The position numbers were made by a program, and so were the translations under genes. Below the pieces are notes generated by a model. It searched no databases and was not told the DNA's origin. It saw only the letters and a list, made by a program, of their open reading frames with translations. DNA of 44,575 nucleotides from Enterobacterales bacterium (GTDB lineage Bacteria; Pseudomonadota; Gammaproteobacteria; Enterobacterales; Enterobacteriaceae), in assembly GCA_015655145.1 (NCBI GenBank), contig JAATFO010000039.1, forward strand, positions 1 through 44,575, given 5' to 3'. Numbering within the stretch: position 1 is the stretch's first letter; the number at the start of each line of letters is the position of its first letter. This document shows, in pieces, positions 36,605-44,575 of the stretch.

Positions 36605-37549
36605 ATGTTGCAGTTTCTGATTAAACGCGTATTGGGGGCAATGCCGACCTTATTTCTGGTGACGGTACTGGTATTTCTGCTCACGCGCCTGGTGCCGGGT
36701 GATCCGGCACTGTTAATGCTGGGCGACCTGGCGACGGAATCCAGCCTTGCTGACCTGCGTCATAGTATGGGCCTCGACAAATCGCTGCAACAGCAATTCA
36801 TTATTTGGTTTGTTCAGGTATTACACGGCAATTTTGGTCAGTCCATCCAAACCGGACAAGCGGTATTGCCATTGATTTTCCAGCGCTTTGGCGTGACGCT
36901 CAGCGTTGTTTTCGCCGCGATTGTCATTGCCTCGTTACTGGCGGTGCCATGTGGCATGTTGGCGGCATGGAAACAAAATTCAAAACTGGATATCGGACTG
37001 GTGATGTTTTCTACTTTTCTGTTATCCATCCCCAGCTTCTGGATGGGATTGCTAATTTTGTTAACGCTGGGGCTCAATCTCGGCTGGTTACCGGTGGTTG
37101 GCTATGTCGCCATCAGCGATAACCTGCAACAAGGTGTGCTGTATCTGCTCATGCCCGTGTTAACGCTGGTGTTGGTTGAAGTTGGCGCGCTGGTGCGAAT
37201 GATGCGTGCCAGCACCCTCGACGTGTTGCGCCTTGATTATGTCTCACATGCGCGGGCAAAAGGCTTAAGGGAACGTACCGTCTTGTCACGTCATGTATTT
37301 CCGAATGCGTTTGGCCCGACATGGACCATGATTGGGCTAACGCTGGGTAATCTGCTTAGTGGCGTGGCGGTGACGGAAACCGTGTTTAGCTTACCGGGAT
37401 TGGGGCGCTTACTGGTTGATTCCATCTATGCGCGTGATTATCCGGTTATCCAGGGATGTATGATTTTTATTGCCACGATTTATGTGCTGACTAATTTAGT
37501 GATTGATGCCCTTTATCCGCTGTTTAATCCGAGAGTCTCTGCATCATGA
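36605..37549 (+). CDS. ABC permease, DppB/GsiC-like
   Basis: 314 residues from ATG 36605, with AAGGGG seven bases upstream; a GTG two codons earlier is less likely. Six membrane helices. The N-terminal FLIKRVLGAMPTLFLVTVLV and RLVPGDPALLMLG are typical of DppB. The EAA loop is YVSHARAKGLRERTVLSRHV. It pairs with the next permease, whose start overlaps this stop by 4 bp (ATGA), showing translational coupling. Confidence 0.92.
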   Translation: MLQFLIKRVLGAMPTLFLVTVLVFLLTRLVPGDPALLMLGDLATESSLADLRHSMGLDKSLQQQFIIWFVQVLHGNFGQSIQTGQAVLPLIFQRFGVTLSVVFAAIVIASLLAVPCGMLAAWKQNSKLDIGLVMFSTFLLSIPSFWMGLLILLTLGLNLGWLPVVGYVAISDNLQQGVLYLLMPVLTLVLVEVGALVRMMRASTLDVLRLDYVSHARAKGLRERTVLSRHVFPNAFGPTWTMIGLTLGNLLSGVAVTETVFSLPGLGRLLVDSIYARDYPVIQGCMIFIATIYVLTNLVIDALYPLFNPRVSAS

Positions 37550-38364
37550 AACCACGTATGGCGCTGGCGCCTAATGCGCTGCTGGGTGGCGTATTACTTG
37601 GCATTATCATTGCGGCGGGTATCCTCGGTGTTTTCTGGACCCCGTGGGACCCGACACACATTAATATCCTTGCCCGTCTACAATCACCCAGCAGCGCTCA
37701 CTGGTTTGGTACCGATGAATACGGACGTGATGTGCTAAGCCGGTTGTTGCTTGGCGCCAGCGCCAGTCTGACGATTTCGCTGACCACGGTCATGCTGGCA
37801 TTACTTTGGGGAATTGTGCTGGGCCTGATCAGCGGCTATCTGCGCGGGGTGGTGGACCGCCTGATCATGATGCTGACCGATACGCTGTTGGCCTTTCCAG
37901 GTATTTTGTTGGCGCTGGGATTACTGAGCATCTTGGGGAATAACCGCTATGGCATTATTTTGGCGCTGGCGCTGGCATATACCCCGTCAGTGGTAAGGGT
38001 GGTACGAGGTACGGTACTGGGATTGCGTGAAGCAGACTTTGTCATTGCCTCACGTGTGATGGGCCATCGCGAACTGTTTATTTTATGGCGTCACGTCCTG
38101 CCTAATTGTCTTGCGCCTCTGACCGTGCTGGCCACTTCCATGCTGGGGTGGGTATTGATCTCAGAAAGCGCATTGTCATTTCTTGGCCTTGGGGTGCCAC
38201 CGCCCGAACCAACGTGGGGAAATATGCTGGCCGCCAGCCGTACCTGGCTGGCGCAGGCGCCGCAACTGGCCTTGTTGCCTGGTGCCTGTATTTCACTGGC
38301 CCTGCTGGGCGTTAATTTACTTGGCGACGCGCTACGCGATTACCTCGATCCCAGGATGCATTGA
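37546..38364 (+). CDS. ABC permease, DppC/GsiD-like
   Basis: 272 residues. Five or six membrane helices. The N-terminal periplasmic loop has HWFGTDEYGRDVLSRLLLGA, the DppC signature. The EAA loop is FVIASRVMGHRELFILWRHV, and SALSFLGLGVPPPEPTWGNM is also diagnostic. The start overlaps the previous permease by 4 bp, and the stop overlaps the ATPase start by one base. Confidence 0.92.
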   Translation: MKPRMALAPNALLGGVLLGIIIAAGILGVFWTPWDPTHINILARLQSPSSAHWFGTDEYGRDVLSRLLLGASASLTISLTTVMLALLWGIVLGLISGYLRGVVDRLIMMLTDTLLAFPGILLALGLLSILGNNRYGIILALALAYTPSVVRVVRGTVLGLREADFVIASRVMGHRELFILWRHVLPNCLAPLTVLATSMLGWVLISESALSFLGLGVPPPEPTWGNMLAASRTWLAQAPQLALLPGACISLALLGVNLLGDALRDYLDPRMH

Positions 38365-40007
38365 TGAACAGACAATCCCAACCGTTATTACAGGTAGAGA
38401 ATCTACGTGTTAGCGTTGATGATCGCCCGGTGGTTAAAGGCATATCTTTTTCGTTGGCTGAGCGTGAGATACTGGCGGTGGTGGGCGAATCAGGCAGCGG
38501 CAAGACGCTGGCAATGCGTTCGTTAATCAACTTATTGCCGAAAAATATCCATTACCAGGCCGATTGCATGACCTTTGACGGGCAAAACGTGCGCCACCTT
38601 ACTGATGACGCTTTGCGCGCGGTACGTGGCGCGGGCATTGGCATGGTATTCCAGGAACCGATGACCTCGCTTAACCCGGCAATGACCATCGGTCGCCAGC
38701 TTGATGAAGGGCTGGCATTGCATACCTCGCTCACCCGCATGGCGCGCAAAGAGAAAATCATTGCGATGCTGGAACGCGTGGGCCTGAATGATGCGCCATC
38801 CTTGTTACATCGCTATCCGCATGAGTTTTCCGGCGGCATGCGCCAGCGAGTGATGATAGCGTCCGTCATGTTGCCGGAGCCCCGGTTGATCATTGCTGAT
38901 GAACCGACAACCGCGCTTGATGTACTGGTGCAGCATGAGGTGATGTCACTGATGTTGTCGCTCACCGCGGAAAAAGGCAGTGCTGTCATTCTGATCAGTC
39001 ACGATTTGTCGATGGTGGCTAATTACGCCACGCGGATCATGGTGATGGAGCAGGGTGAACTGGTCGAACAAAATGAGAGCCATGCTCTGCTCGCGCGACC
39101 ACAACATCCTTATACTCGCCGTCTGTTGGATGCATTGCCAACCCGCAAAGCGCCAGCGAATCGGCAGACGCTACTGGCCGCCGCGCCGGTGATTACCCTT
39201 AACGATATTGTCATTGAATACCGTGGGCGTAAAGTCTGGTTTAAACCGGCCAGCGTAACTCAGGCGGTGCGTGGAGTGAGTTTTAGTATCCGGGCGGGGG
39301 AAACCGTGGCGCTGGTAGGGGCCAGTGGTTCAGGAAAAACCACGCTTGGCAAGTTAATCGCGGGCATGCTTACTGCCAGTTCCGGGTCGCTGGCGTTTAA
39401 CGGGCAACCGTTGGAAAACGCCAGTTCCGCGCAACGCCGCGCCTGGCGGCTGGCATGCCAAATGATTCAACAGGATCCGTGGTCATCACTCAACCCGCGC
39501 ATGAAAATAGCGCAATTACTGGAAGAGCCATTATTGTTGGTCGCCGGAATGACGCGCGCAGCGCGCCAGCAACGTGTTCGTCAGGTGTTGGATGAAGTTG
39601 GGTTAGAGCCGATGTTTCTCACGCGTTATCCTCATCAACTTTCTGGTGGCCAGCGGCAACGGGTGGCCATTGCCCGTGCCATTATCCGTCATCCGGCATT
39701 TATCATTGCGGATGAACCCACTTCCGCGCTGGATATGACAGTACAAAAACAAATTATGCTGTTGCTAAAACAGCTTCAACAACGCTATGGTTTCGCCTGC
39801 TTGTTTATCACCCATGACTTGGGTGCGGTTGAACAGATTGCCGATCGCATTATGGTGATGGAGAACGGCGTACTGGTTGAAAGTGGCTGGAGTGATGAGG
39901 TGTTAGATCACCCACAACATGATTATACGCGTCGGCTGCTCTCATGTTTACCCCAGTTGCAGCCTCTGGGAAACGGGGGTTATCAACGCGTCTCACCATC
40001 ACCCTGA
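38364..40007 (+). CDS. Fused double ATPase of a dipeptide-type ABC transporter (GsiA-like)
   Basis: 547 residues from ATG 38364 (the TTG three bases earlier is also in frame). Two complete nucleotide-binding domains, corresponding to DppD and DppF joined. First: Walker A GESGSGKT (41-48), signature FSGGMRQR (155-162), Walker [13 protein letters not shown]. Second: Walker [10 protein letters not shown] (319-327), signature LSGGQRQR (426-433), Walker [13 protein letters not shown]. Oligopeptide-type C-terminal extensions with [12 protein letters not shown] and [12 protein letters not shown] follow each. One gene supplying both ATPases is also seen in the glutathione importer GsiABCD. It energises uptake by the preceding permeases. 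Confidence 0.93.
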   Translation: MNRQSQPLLQVENLRVSVDDRPVVKGISFSLAEREILAVVGESGSGKTLAMRSLINLLPKNIHYQADCMTFDGQNVRHLTDDALRAVRGAGIGMVFQEPMTSLNPAMTIGRQLDEGLALHTSLTRMARKEKIIAMLERVGLNDAPSLLHRYPHEFSGGMRQRVMIASVMLPEPRLIIADEPTTALDVLVQHEVMSLMLSLTAEKGSAVILISHDLSMVANYATRIMVMEQGELVEQNESHALLARPQHPYTRRLLDALPTRKAPANRQTLLAAAPVITLNDIVIEYRGRKVWFKPASVTQAVRGVSFSIRAGETVALVGASGSGKTTLGKLIAGMLTASSGSLAFNGQPLENASSAQRRAWRLACQMIQQDPWSSLNPRMKIAQLLEEPLLLVAGMTRAARQQRVRQVLDEVGLEPMFLTRYPHQLSGGQRQRVAIARAIIRHPAFIIADEPTSALDMTVQKQIMLLLKQLQQRYGFACLFITHDLGAVEQIADRIMVMENGVLVESGWSDEVLDHPQHDYTRRLLSCLPQLQPLGNGGYQRVSPSP

Positions 40008-40111
40008 TCCGCCTCAGTTTTGCTCAGTCAGTCATGAAATAGCGTGATCCTCCTTGTTCTCATCGGGCAAATCGTTTTAACTCAGAGGATAGGCACACAA
40101 GAGGAAACATA

Positions 40112-41152
40112 ATGAGTGATAAACTTCGTGTCGGACTGGTGGGTTACGGATTTGCCAGTAAAACATTCCACGCTCCGTTGATCACCGGCACCGATGGCAT
40201 GGTGCTGGCGGCGGTATCCAGCAGTGATGCCAGTAAAGTGCACGCCGACTGGCCATCAGTGCCTGTGGTCGCTGATGCGCAGGCACTGTTTGCTGATCCT
40301 ACATTACAGTTGATCGTTATTCCCACACCCAATGATACCCATTTTACCCTGGCTAAAGCGGCGCTGAATGCGGGCAAGCATGTGGTGGTCGATAAACCGT
40401 TTACCGTGACATTGTCACAAGCTCGCGAGCTAAATATGTTAGCGAAAACCAAGGGTCTGCTACTGTCGGTATTTCACAATCGACGTTGGGACAGTGACTT
40501 CCTGACGTTAAAATCACTACTGGCGGCCGGAACGCTTGGCGAAGTCCGTTATCTTGAATCGCATTTTGATCGTTACCGCCCGGAGGTTCGTCAGCGCTGG
40601 CGCGAAATGAAAGGAGCAGGTAGCGGCATCTGGTTCGATCTTGGCCCCCATTTACTCGACCAGGCATTACAGCTTTTTGGCTCACCAGTGTCGATTAATG
40701 TCGATATGACAGAACTGCGCCCGGCAGCACAAACCACTGACTATTTTCATGCCGTGCTGACTTATCCTCAACGCCGGGTGGTGTTGCATGCCAGTTTGCT
40801 GGTGGCGGCAGAATCCGCACGTTTTCAGGTGCACGGTACGCGTGGCAGCTATGTGAAATATGGTTTAGATCCTCAGGAAGATCGCCTGAAAGCTGGCGAG
40901 CGTCCACCGCAGGAAAACTGGGGCGATGACTCGCGAGATGGCATACTGACCCTGGCGGAGGGGGGCGTTATGGTGGAGAAAACTCTGCCAACCTTGCCGG
41001 GCAATTACCCGGCCTATTACGCCACGATCCGCGACGCGATTCACGGCAAAGCAACCAATCCGGTGAGCGCCGCAGAGGCTATTCATGTGATGGAATTGAT
41101 CGAACTCGGTTTGCAGTCAGCGGCGAAACGTCAAACATTATCGCTAAAATAA
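40112..41152 (+). CDS. ydgJ: YdgJ, Gfo/Idh/MocA-family oxidoreductase
   Basis: 346 residues, E. coli YdgJ length. N-terminal Rossmann domain with VGLVGYGFASKTFHAPLITG; EKP-type motif HVVVDKPFTV, whose Lys is catalytic in the family; SVFHNRRWDSDFLTLKSLL; and a C-terminal alpha/beta dimerisation domain with GSGIWFDLGPHLLDQALQLF. NAD(P)-dependent sugar or polyol dehydrogenases are typical members; the substrate of YdgJ is not established. AGAGGAAA precedes ATG. In E. coli the gene lies next to blr and cnu, so the upstream ABC operon appears inserted between cnu and ydgJ. It is 104 bp from the ATPase gene and may be transcribed separately. Confidence 0.92.
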   Translation: MSDKLRVGLVGYGFASKTFHAPLITGTDGMVLAAVSSSDASKVHADWPSVPVVADAQALFADPTLQLIVIPTPNDTHFTLAKAALNAGKHVVVDKPFTVTLSQARELNMLAKTKGLLLSVFHNRRWDSDFLTLKSLLAAGTLGEVRYLESHFDRYRPEVRQRWREMKGAGSGIWFDLGPHLLDQALQLFGSPVSINVDMTELRPAAQTTDYFHAVLTYPQRRVVLHASLLVAAESARFQVHGTRGSYVKYGLDPQEDRLKAGERPPQENWGDDSRDGILTLAEGGVMVEKTLPTLPGNYPAYYATIRDAIHGKATNPVSAAEAIHVMELIELGLQSAAKRQTLSLK

Positions 41153-41192
41153 ATTCCACGGCCTGTTGGCCGGCTGACAAGCTATGTGGAAA

Positions 41193-41210
41193 AGTCACCT
41201 TCGGGTGACT
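41193..41210 (+). terminator. Hairpin after ydgJ
   Basis: AGTCACC, TTCG loop, GGTGACT: a perfect 7-bp stem capped by a stable TTCG tetraloop about 40 bp after the ydgJ stop, then ATTTGT. It is probably the ydgJ terminator, though the T tract is short. Confidence 0.6.
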
Positions 41211-41222
41211 ATTTGTCACTGA

Positions 41223-41405
41223 GGCAGGCAGGAAGCAAAACTGAAAGGCATCCGGTTTGGTCGCAGAGAACGGGCTCCGTTTGGGAAACGGAAAATATTG
41301 TACTATAAGGGCTTCCCCGGCATGTCAACGCCGGTGTTTATGGTTGCTGTCTGCACTACAGTTAAAAATAAAGAGGAGAGACTGCGGTACTATAAACGGC
41401 CATAA
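41223..41405 (+). pseudogene. Possible C-terminal tail of a serine recombinase (resolvase/invertase)
   Basis: The frame after an in-frame TGA reads RQEAKLKGIRFGRRERAPFG, which resembles the end of the resolvase catalytic domain and linker (RQxEGIxxAKxKGxxFGR). It then becomes unrelated and stops at 41403-41405. No recombinase active site or helix-turn-helix remains. It could be debris of the Tn3-type or another transposon in the region. The match covers only about 18 residues. The rest of 41211-41563 holds no recognised gene; an inverted repeat GTATATC/GATATAC lies at 41472-41499. Confidence 0.3.
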
Positions 41406-41563
41406 TGAATCGTTATCGATTCGGGCCCTGATGAAAGTCGCGCGTGAGGCTCTTGTTCGTTAAGCGGATACGTATATCCTGTACAATAATCAGATATACC
41501 TCACGGGCTCTAACCCTTTATTATCAACGAGTTGCAAGTAGTATGGTTATACAGCTTTATGTT

Positions 41564-42560
41564 TTAGCTGGCTGAGTACAGCCTGAAATCATCGCCGTAA
41601 TGCAATGATGCCCAGCACAGCCTGGCGTTTTTTGCAGAGATGGCTATAACGGCGCGCCAGTATCCTCTACGCTCAACCAGTGAGCAAACCCAACGGCTAA
41701 ATGAGTCAGTTCTTTTTCCGGCTCCAATCAGAACCGAACGGGCCCCCTGAACCAGTAGAGTTCGCAAATACGAATCACCGGCTTTCGTTATCCTGCCAAG
41801 CTTCGACTTTCCGCCGCTGCTGTATTGCGATGGAGTCAACCCCAGCCAAGCTGCCCGTTGACGTCCATTCTTAAAATCATGTGCATTACCGATACGGGCG
41901 ACCAGCTCACAGGCTGTTGTGGGACCGATCCCCTTCAGCTCCATCAGCCGCTGACTGCGGTGATCAGTTTTGGCCATACGGAACAAAATTTGGTCATACT
42001 CAGCAATGTGAGCTTCAATGCGATCAACGTGTTCCAGTAAATCATCAACACACTGCTGAACCTGAAGCGATAAAAAACTCTTCTGCTCAGAAACTATGTG
42101 GTGCAGGGCGTCAGTACTTTGCGTAGCGATTATGCCGAATTCAGATATCAACCCTCGCAGACGATTATACGTTGCTGTTTTCTCTTCGATAAAACCCTGG
42201 CGGGTACGATGCAGGCATTGCATTGACTGCTGACTTTCGTCTTTTACTGATACAAACCGCATATGCGGACGACGAACAGCTTCACAGATAGCCAGAGCGT
42301 CGACAGCATCGTTCTTCCCTGATTTACCAGCCATGCGATAAGGTGATACAAATTTTGCGGCCATCAGGCGCGGTTCATGACCATACTACCGAAATAACCT
42401 TGCCCAGTAGTGAGCCCCGGAGCATGCCTCCATCCCGATAACACAGGGCGGCAAACCAGCAATCAACCCGGGAAGAGCGGCGCGGGTTACTCTGGATTTA
42501 ACCAGAACGGTTGTACCATTGTGGTCAACACCATGAACAGCAAACAGTAGTGATGGTCAT
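41564..42560 (-). pseudogene. IS110-family transposase, disrupted
   Basis: The reading begins at ATG 42560 (MTITTV), then a short deletion removes the expected GIDxAK-type segment and shifts the frame to FAVHGVDHNGTTVLVK. This continues through MEACSGAHYWARLFR to an amber TAG at 42386-42388, then YGHEPRL and an open frame of 266 codons to the stop at 41564. DEDD-domain residues remain in GMEAC and SGKNDAVDAL, and the C-terminal Tnp20 block is ELKGIGPTTACELVARIGNA with LGLTPSQYSSGGKSKLGRIT. The first catalytic Asp lies in the deleted segment. Two lesions make it inactive. Confidence 0.88.
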
Positions 42561-42742
42561 AACGAATCCCTCCAGGGCAATGTTTACCCCATGATTGCAC
42601 AAGAGTTAATCAGGCGCATAACGAGGGGAAGTCCCTTCCATTCGTTAAGGTTGTTTTTTAACCGCTCAGATGCGAGAAAACCGCTCTCTGAGCGGGTTCT
42701 CGTATCTTGATGGGCGATGCTGAGAGCGCCTCTCAAACGATC
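42561..42742 (-). other. Non-coding flank of the IS110 remnant with a strong hairpin
   Basis: 182 bp upstream of the IS110 transposase with no reading frame. A long hairpin occupies 42669-42706: GATGCGAGAA pairs with TTCTCGTATC (one G-T) and the inner CCGCT pairs with AGCGG around CTCTG. IS110 elements carry a structured bridge RNA in the non-coding end upstream of the transposase, so this could be such a remnant. It could equally be the terminator of the lipoprotein gene ending at 42743. The outer boundary of the element was not identifiable. Confidence 0.4.
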
Positions 42743-43138
42743 TTAAGAAGATCCTTCTGAATCTTTGATCGTAATAGTATAGGTTTTATCAAACTCACCA
42801 CCTGTCGCAACATTAGTGCCAAACAATCCGCCAGATACTCGCACGGTAACAATCCCAGGTTTTACTGGCATCCCCTGAATCCTGACGCAATTGTGAGCAG
42901 GAGAATCATTACAATACCGTAAAGTTAGTCCTGTATCGGGTGGGGATATTTCACCTACAAATCTTTCTTTCCCATTAAAATCTAAAGATGATACTGCACC
43001 ACCATTTATATTTATTTCACTGGCATACGGAGTTCCGACTAAAGCATCGTTAAGAACATTGCCATCAGGGGTAACATCAGCATGTAAAGTACATGCCGAT
43101 AATGCAAATGAAATAAAGGCAACAGAAAATTTTGACAT
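42743..43138 (-). CDS. Small Ig-like lipoprotein, putative immunity protein
   Basis: 131 residues. Lipoprotein signal MSKFSVAFISFALSAC with Cys16 in the lipobox LSAC. The mature part is all-beta in character; GTPYASEININ, GLTLRYCNDS, IQGMPVKPGIVTVRVSGG and a final KTYTITIKD resemble a single putative Ig (He_PIG-like) domain. A cysteine pair (Cys92 and Cys101 approximately) could form a disulfide. It starts 2 bp after the cysteine-peptidase gene, so the two are surely cotranscribed. A periplasm-facing lipoprotein directly after a putative cell-wall or protein-degrading enzyme suggests self-protection. No specific family was recognised. Confidence 0.6.
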   Translation of the reverse strand: MSKFSVAFISFALSACTLHADVTPDGNVLNDALVGTPYASEININGGAVSSLDFNGKERFVGEISPPDTGLTLRYCNDSPAHNCVRIQGMPVKPGIVTVRVSGGLFGTNVATGGEFDKTYTITIKDSEGSS

Positions 43139-43140
43139 AG

Positions 43141-44370
43141 CTATTTTAATGGCTTGAAAACCATCCCTCCAAAAAATCTATTAATAAAAAATTTTAAATC
43201 TTTTTTCTGTTTAATCCAGTTAGTTGACGTTCCCCAAGAAAATAATTCCAGATTGACATATCCATTAGCATCCTGCGTTACAGGGCCATCCCATACAACC
43301 CAGTGCGTAGGTAATGTTGTGTTATTTGTACTGCCTTCAAGAAGCCCATCGTTTGTTAATGTGATAACTTTATAATCTTGCTCTATATATTTATTGAATT
43401 CTCTAATTCCCTGGACGCCTGCGTGAGTAATTCCTGCGTTGCTGAATATCTTTTCATAGCCTGCTTTTTCAAACCATTCCGTCAGTGTTTGCCACATGGT
43501 GATCCCCGCTACTGGAGAATCGAGAGCATCAAAGCTCAACACAGTATTCTCTGAATCCCTGAGTCCAGCCAGCGTCATCCAGTCAAGCCCTAATATTCTT
43601 GGTCGCCCTTCACTGGTATAAAACTTACCTGAAGGATGTTTACATCCTTCACTTGGATAGATTGTTAGTGCACCTATTTTGGCCTTTCCATATCGCCACA
43701 ATTCCCAGGCGGCTTGCGCATATACATCAGGACGGTCCATTTGAACACAGTAAAAAAATGCAGCAGGTCCACACACGCTAGCTCTATCCTGATAGGGATA
43801 AGAGTAATGATAAAATCGATCGTTTATCTCAGACTCAATTTTATTTTTTTCAAACGGATCCTGTGGTGTTCCTATTGGATATTCTTTCGCAATAAATGGA
43901 CGTTCAGGAATGGTGATTTTAATCTGCTTTGTTTCGCCCCCCTGACTCTCAGGCTTCATTGTCCCTTTTGATTCAAAATAACAGGGGTTCTCCCGCTTGA
44001 CTGAAGACCAGGCTTTGCCTGATGCAAATGCTTCCAGTGTATACATTTTAGTGAACGGAACAGGCGTTACACAGTGCGTATGTAACATGGTTTTTCGGTA
44101 AAGTTTCACTTCCATAATATAAATGGTCGAGAGTGACTCATTTATATTCCTCGTCATATGGCTCTGTGTTTCGTAACTACCCAGAAACGGCTGTTGTTTC
44201 ACATCCACCAGGGGGTATTTATTCTTTTCTGAGTCCATGCGGTAAATACACAGGTCATACCGAAGGGAATCAGCCGGGACATTAGAGTTAATACGGGTAC
44301 TGAGGTGGTAAACAGCCATCATTAATCCATTAATATGTAAGCGGTTATACTCCCCGGCATCATACAACAA
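43141..44370 (-). CDS. Papain/C39-like cysteine peptidase, putative secreted effector
   Basis: Up to 409 residues, no signal peptide. The C-terminal half carries a likely thiol-peptidase core: Cys200 in YPYQDRASVCGPAAFFYCV, His356 in LPTHWVVWDGPV, and a third block LELFSWGTSTNW; the CGPAA helix start is characteristic of C39/papain-like folds. The N-terminal 150 residues are unrecognised. The start is uncertain: TTG at 44370 lies 7 bp after an upstream stop without a clear ribosome-binding site, and ATG codons occur at 44322 and 44319. The codons are visibly A/T-richer than the backbone. The layout resembles type VI secretion or similar antibacterial effector-immunity pairs. Function is inferred. 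Confidence 0.55.
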   Translation of the reverse strand: MLYDAGEYNRLHINGLMMAVYHLSTRINSNVPADSLRYDLCIYRMDSEKNKYPLVDVKQQPFLGSYETQSHMTRNINESLSTIYIMEVKLYRKTMLHTHCVTPVPFTKMYTLEAFASGKAWSSVKRENPCYFESKGTMKPESQGGETKQIKITIPERPFIAKEYPIGTPQDPFEKNKIESEINDRFYHYSYPYQDRASVCGPAAFFYCVQMDRPDVYAQAAWELWRYGKAKIGALTIYPSEGCKHPSGKFYTSEGRPRILGLDWMTLAGLRDSENTVLSFDALDSPVAGITMWQTLTEWFEKAGYEKIFSNAGITHAGVQGIREFNKYIEQDYKVITLTNDGLLEGSTNNTTLPTHWVVWDGPVTQDANGYVNLELFSWGTSTNWIKQKKDLKFFINRFFGGMVFKPLK

Positions 44371-44377
44371 TCACAAC

Positions 44378-44497
44378 TTAACCCAAATCACTCGCTTCTG
44401 ATTGCCGGTACAGTGCCTGGATGTGGCATATCTGTGAAGGGCTGTATCCTGTTGCATCAACTTTCCATTTAAAGCCACTGAAATTCCTTGATATTTT
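44378..44497 (-). pseudogene. C-terminal fragment of an upstream gene cut by an IS6-type element
   Basis: From the insertion-sequence boundary, one frame reads KISRNFSGFKWKVDATGYSP and SQICHIQALYRQSEASDLG, then TAA 7 bp before the peptidase frame. It has the look of a natural protein end, but a second frame is also open across the same stretch and I recognise no family. If real, the gene would lie immediately upstream of the peptidase in one operon and has been separated from its 5' part by the insertion. Confidence 0.3.
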
Positions 44498-44498
44498 T

Positions 44499-44575
44499 GG
44501 CACTGTTGCAAATAAACGATGGTGGTAAACTTATCGCCCCCTTTTGCTGACGGAGCAGCACATGAACCCATTCAA
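44499..44575 (+). mobile_element. Left end of an IS26-like (IS6 family) insertion sequence
   Basis: GGCACTGTTGCAAA at 44499-44512 is the 14-bp terminal repeat of IS26. The following 60 bases resemble the IS26 leader closely (ataaact...cccccttttgctga...ggagc.gcacATGAACCC) with several substitutions, so this is a related IS6-family element rather than IS26 itself. The element continues beyond the window. Confidence 0.9.
44562..44575 (+). CDS. IS6-family transposase, start only (cut by window end)
   Basis: ATG 44562 begins MNPF, the N-terminus of IS26-type TnpA, at the expected distance (63 bp) from the terminal repeat. GGAG is present upstream. Only four complete codons are inside the window, so integrity cannot be judged. 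IS6 elements move by replicative or targeted conservative transposition and often flank accessory modules. Confidence 0.8.

Noticed and set aside
44371..44571. Leftward 66-codon frame running through the IS26-like end
   Set aside because: Its first part is antisense to the IS leader, and the protein has no natural-looking sequence; it is kept only as an alternative frame in the fragment entry.

Overview
The window is a chromosomal segment of a member of the Enterobacterales. The evidence is gene content and order: tandem tRNA-Val(GAC) genes, mdtK, ribE, cfa, purR, ynhF, mepH, grxD, rnt, gloA, nemRA, ydhIJK/slyA, slyB, anmK, mliC, pdxH, tyrS, pdxY, gstA, nth, rsxABCDGE, ydgK, cnu and ydgJ follow the Escherichia coli 37-38 min order. 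Several genes that E. coli has between these neighbours are missing here (ydhQ, punR/punC, sodB, ydhP, lhr, sodC/ydhF/ydhL, dtpA, blr). This points to an enteric outside the Escherichia/Salmonella group. All identifications come from recognising the translated sequence; no search was run.

Layout. 1-22.4 kb is core backbone: tRNAs, drug efflux (mdtK), riboflavin synthase, membrane cyclopropanation (cfa, with a strong distal promoter and long leader), the purine repressor with its own operator, a murein endopeptidase, glutaredoxin 4, RNase T, glyoxalase I and the electrophile-responsive nemRA pair. Next come an SDR-like gene and a divergent LysR regulator around a long inverted repeat, the ydhIJK efflux operon divergent from slyA (SlyA box present), slyB, anmK, the lysozyme inhibitor mliC, and the vitamin B6/tyrosyl-tRNA cluster. 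A ~150 bp MITE-like element sits at the end of rnt. At 22.7-24.5 kb a decayed Tn3-family transposase with an intact-looking 38-bp end occupies the place of dtpA. 24.7-31.9 kb is nth plus the Rsx electron-transport operon (the SoxR-reducing complex), ydgK and cnu; rsxC carries near-identical 111-bp tandem repeats.

The accessory part starts at 32.1 kb. An island of about 8 kb between cnu and ydgJ encodes a GntR/FCD regulator divergent from a tightly packed operon: alpha/beta hydrolase, C45-type (penicillin acyltransferase-like) N-terminal-nucleophile enzyme, dipeptide-type binding protein, two permeases and a fused double ATPase. It looks like a complete regulated uptake-and-cleavage system for an unidentified amide- or peptide-like compound, and is the best candidate for an undescribed pathway. 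After ydgJ come mobile-element debris (possible resolvase tail, doubly broken IS110-family transposase with its non-coding flank) and an A/T-rich two-gene module: a papain/C39-like cysteine peptidase followed 2 bp later by a small Ig-like lipoprotein. The arrangement resembles an antibacterial effector with a periplasmic immunity lipoprotein. The module is cut on its upstream side by an IS26-like (IS6 family) element that runs off the window end.
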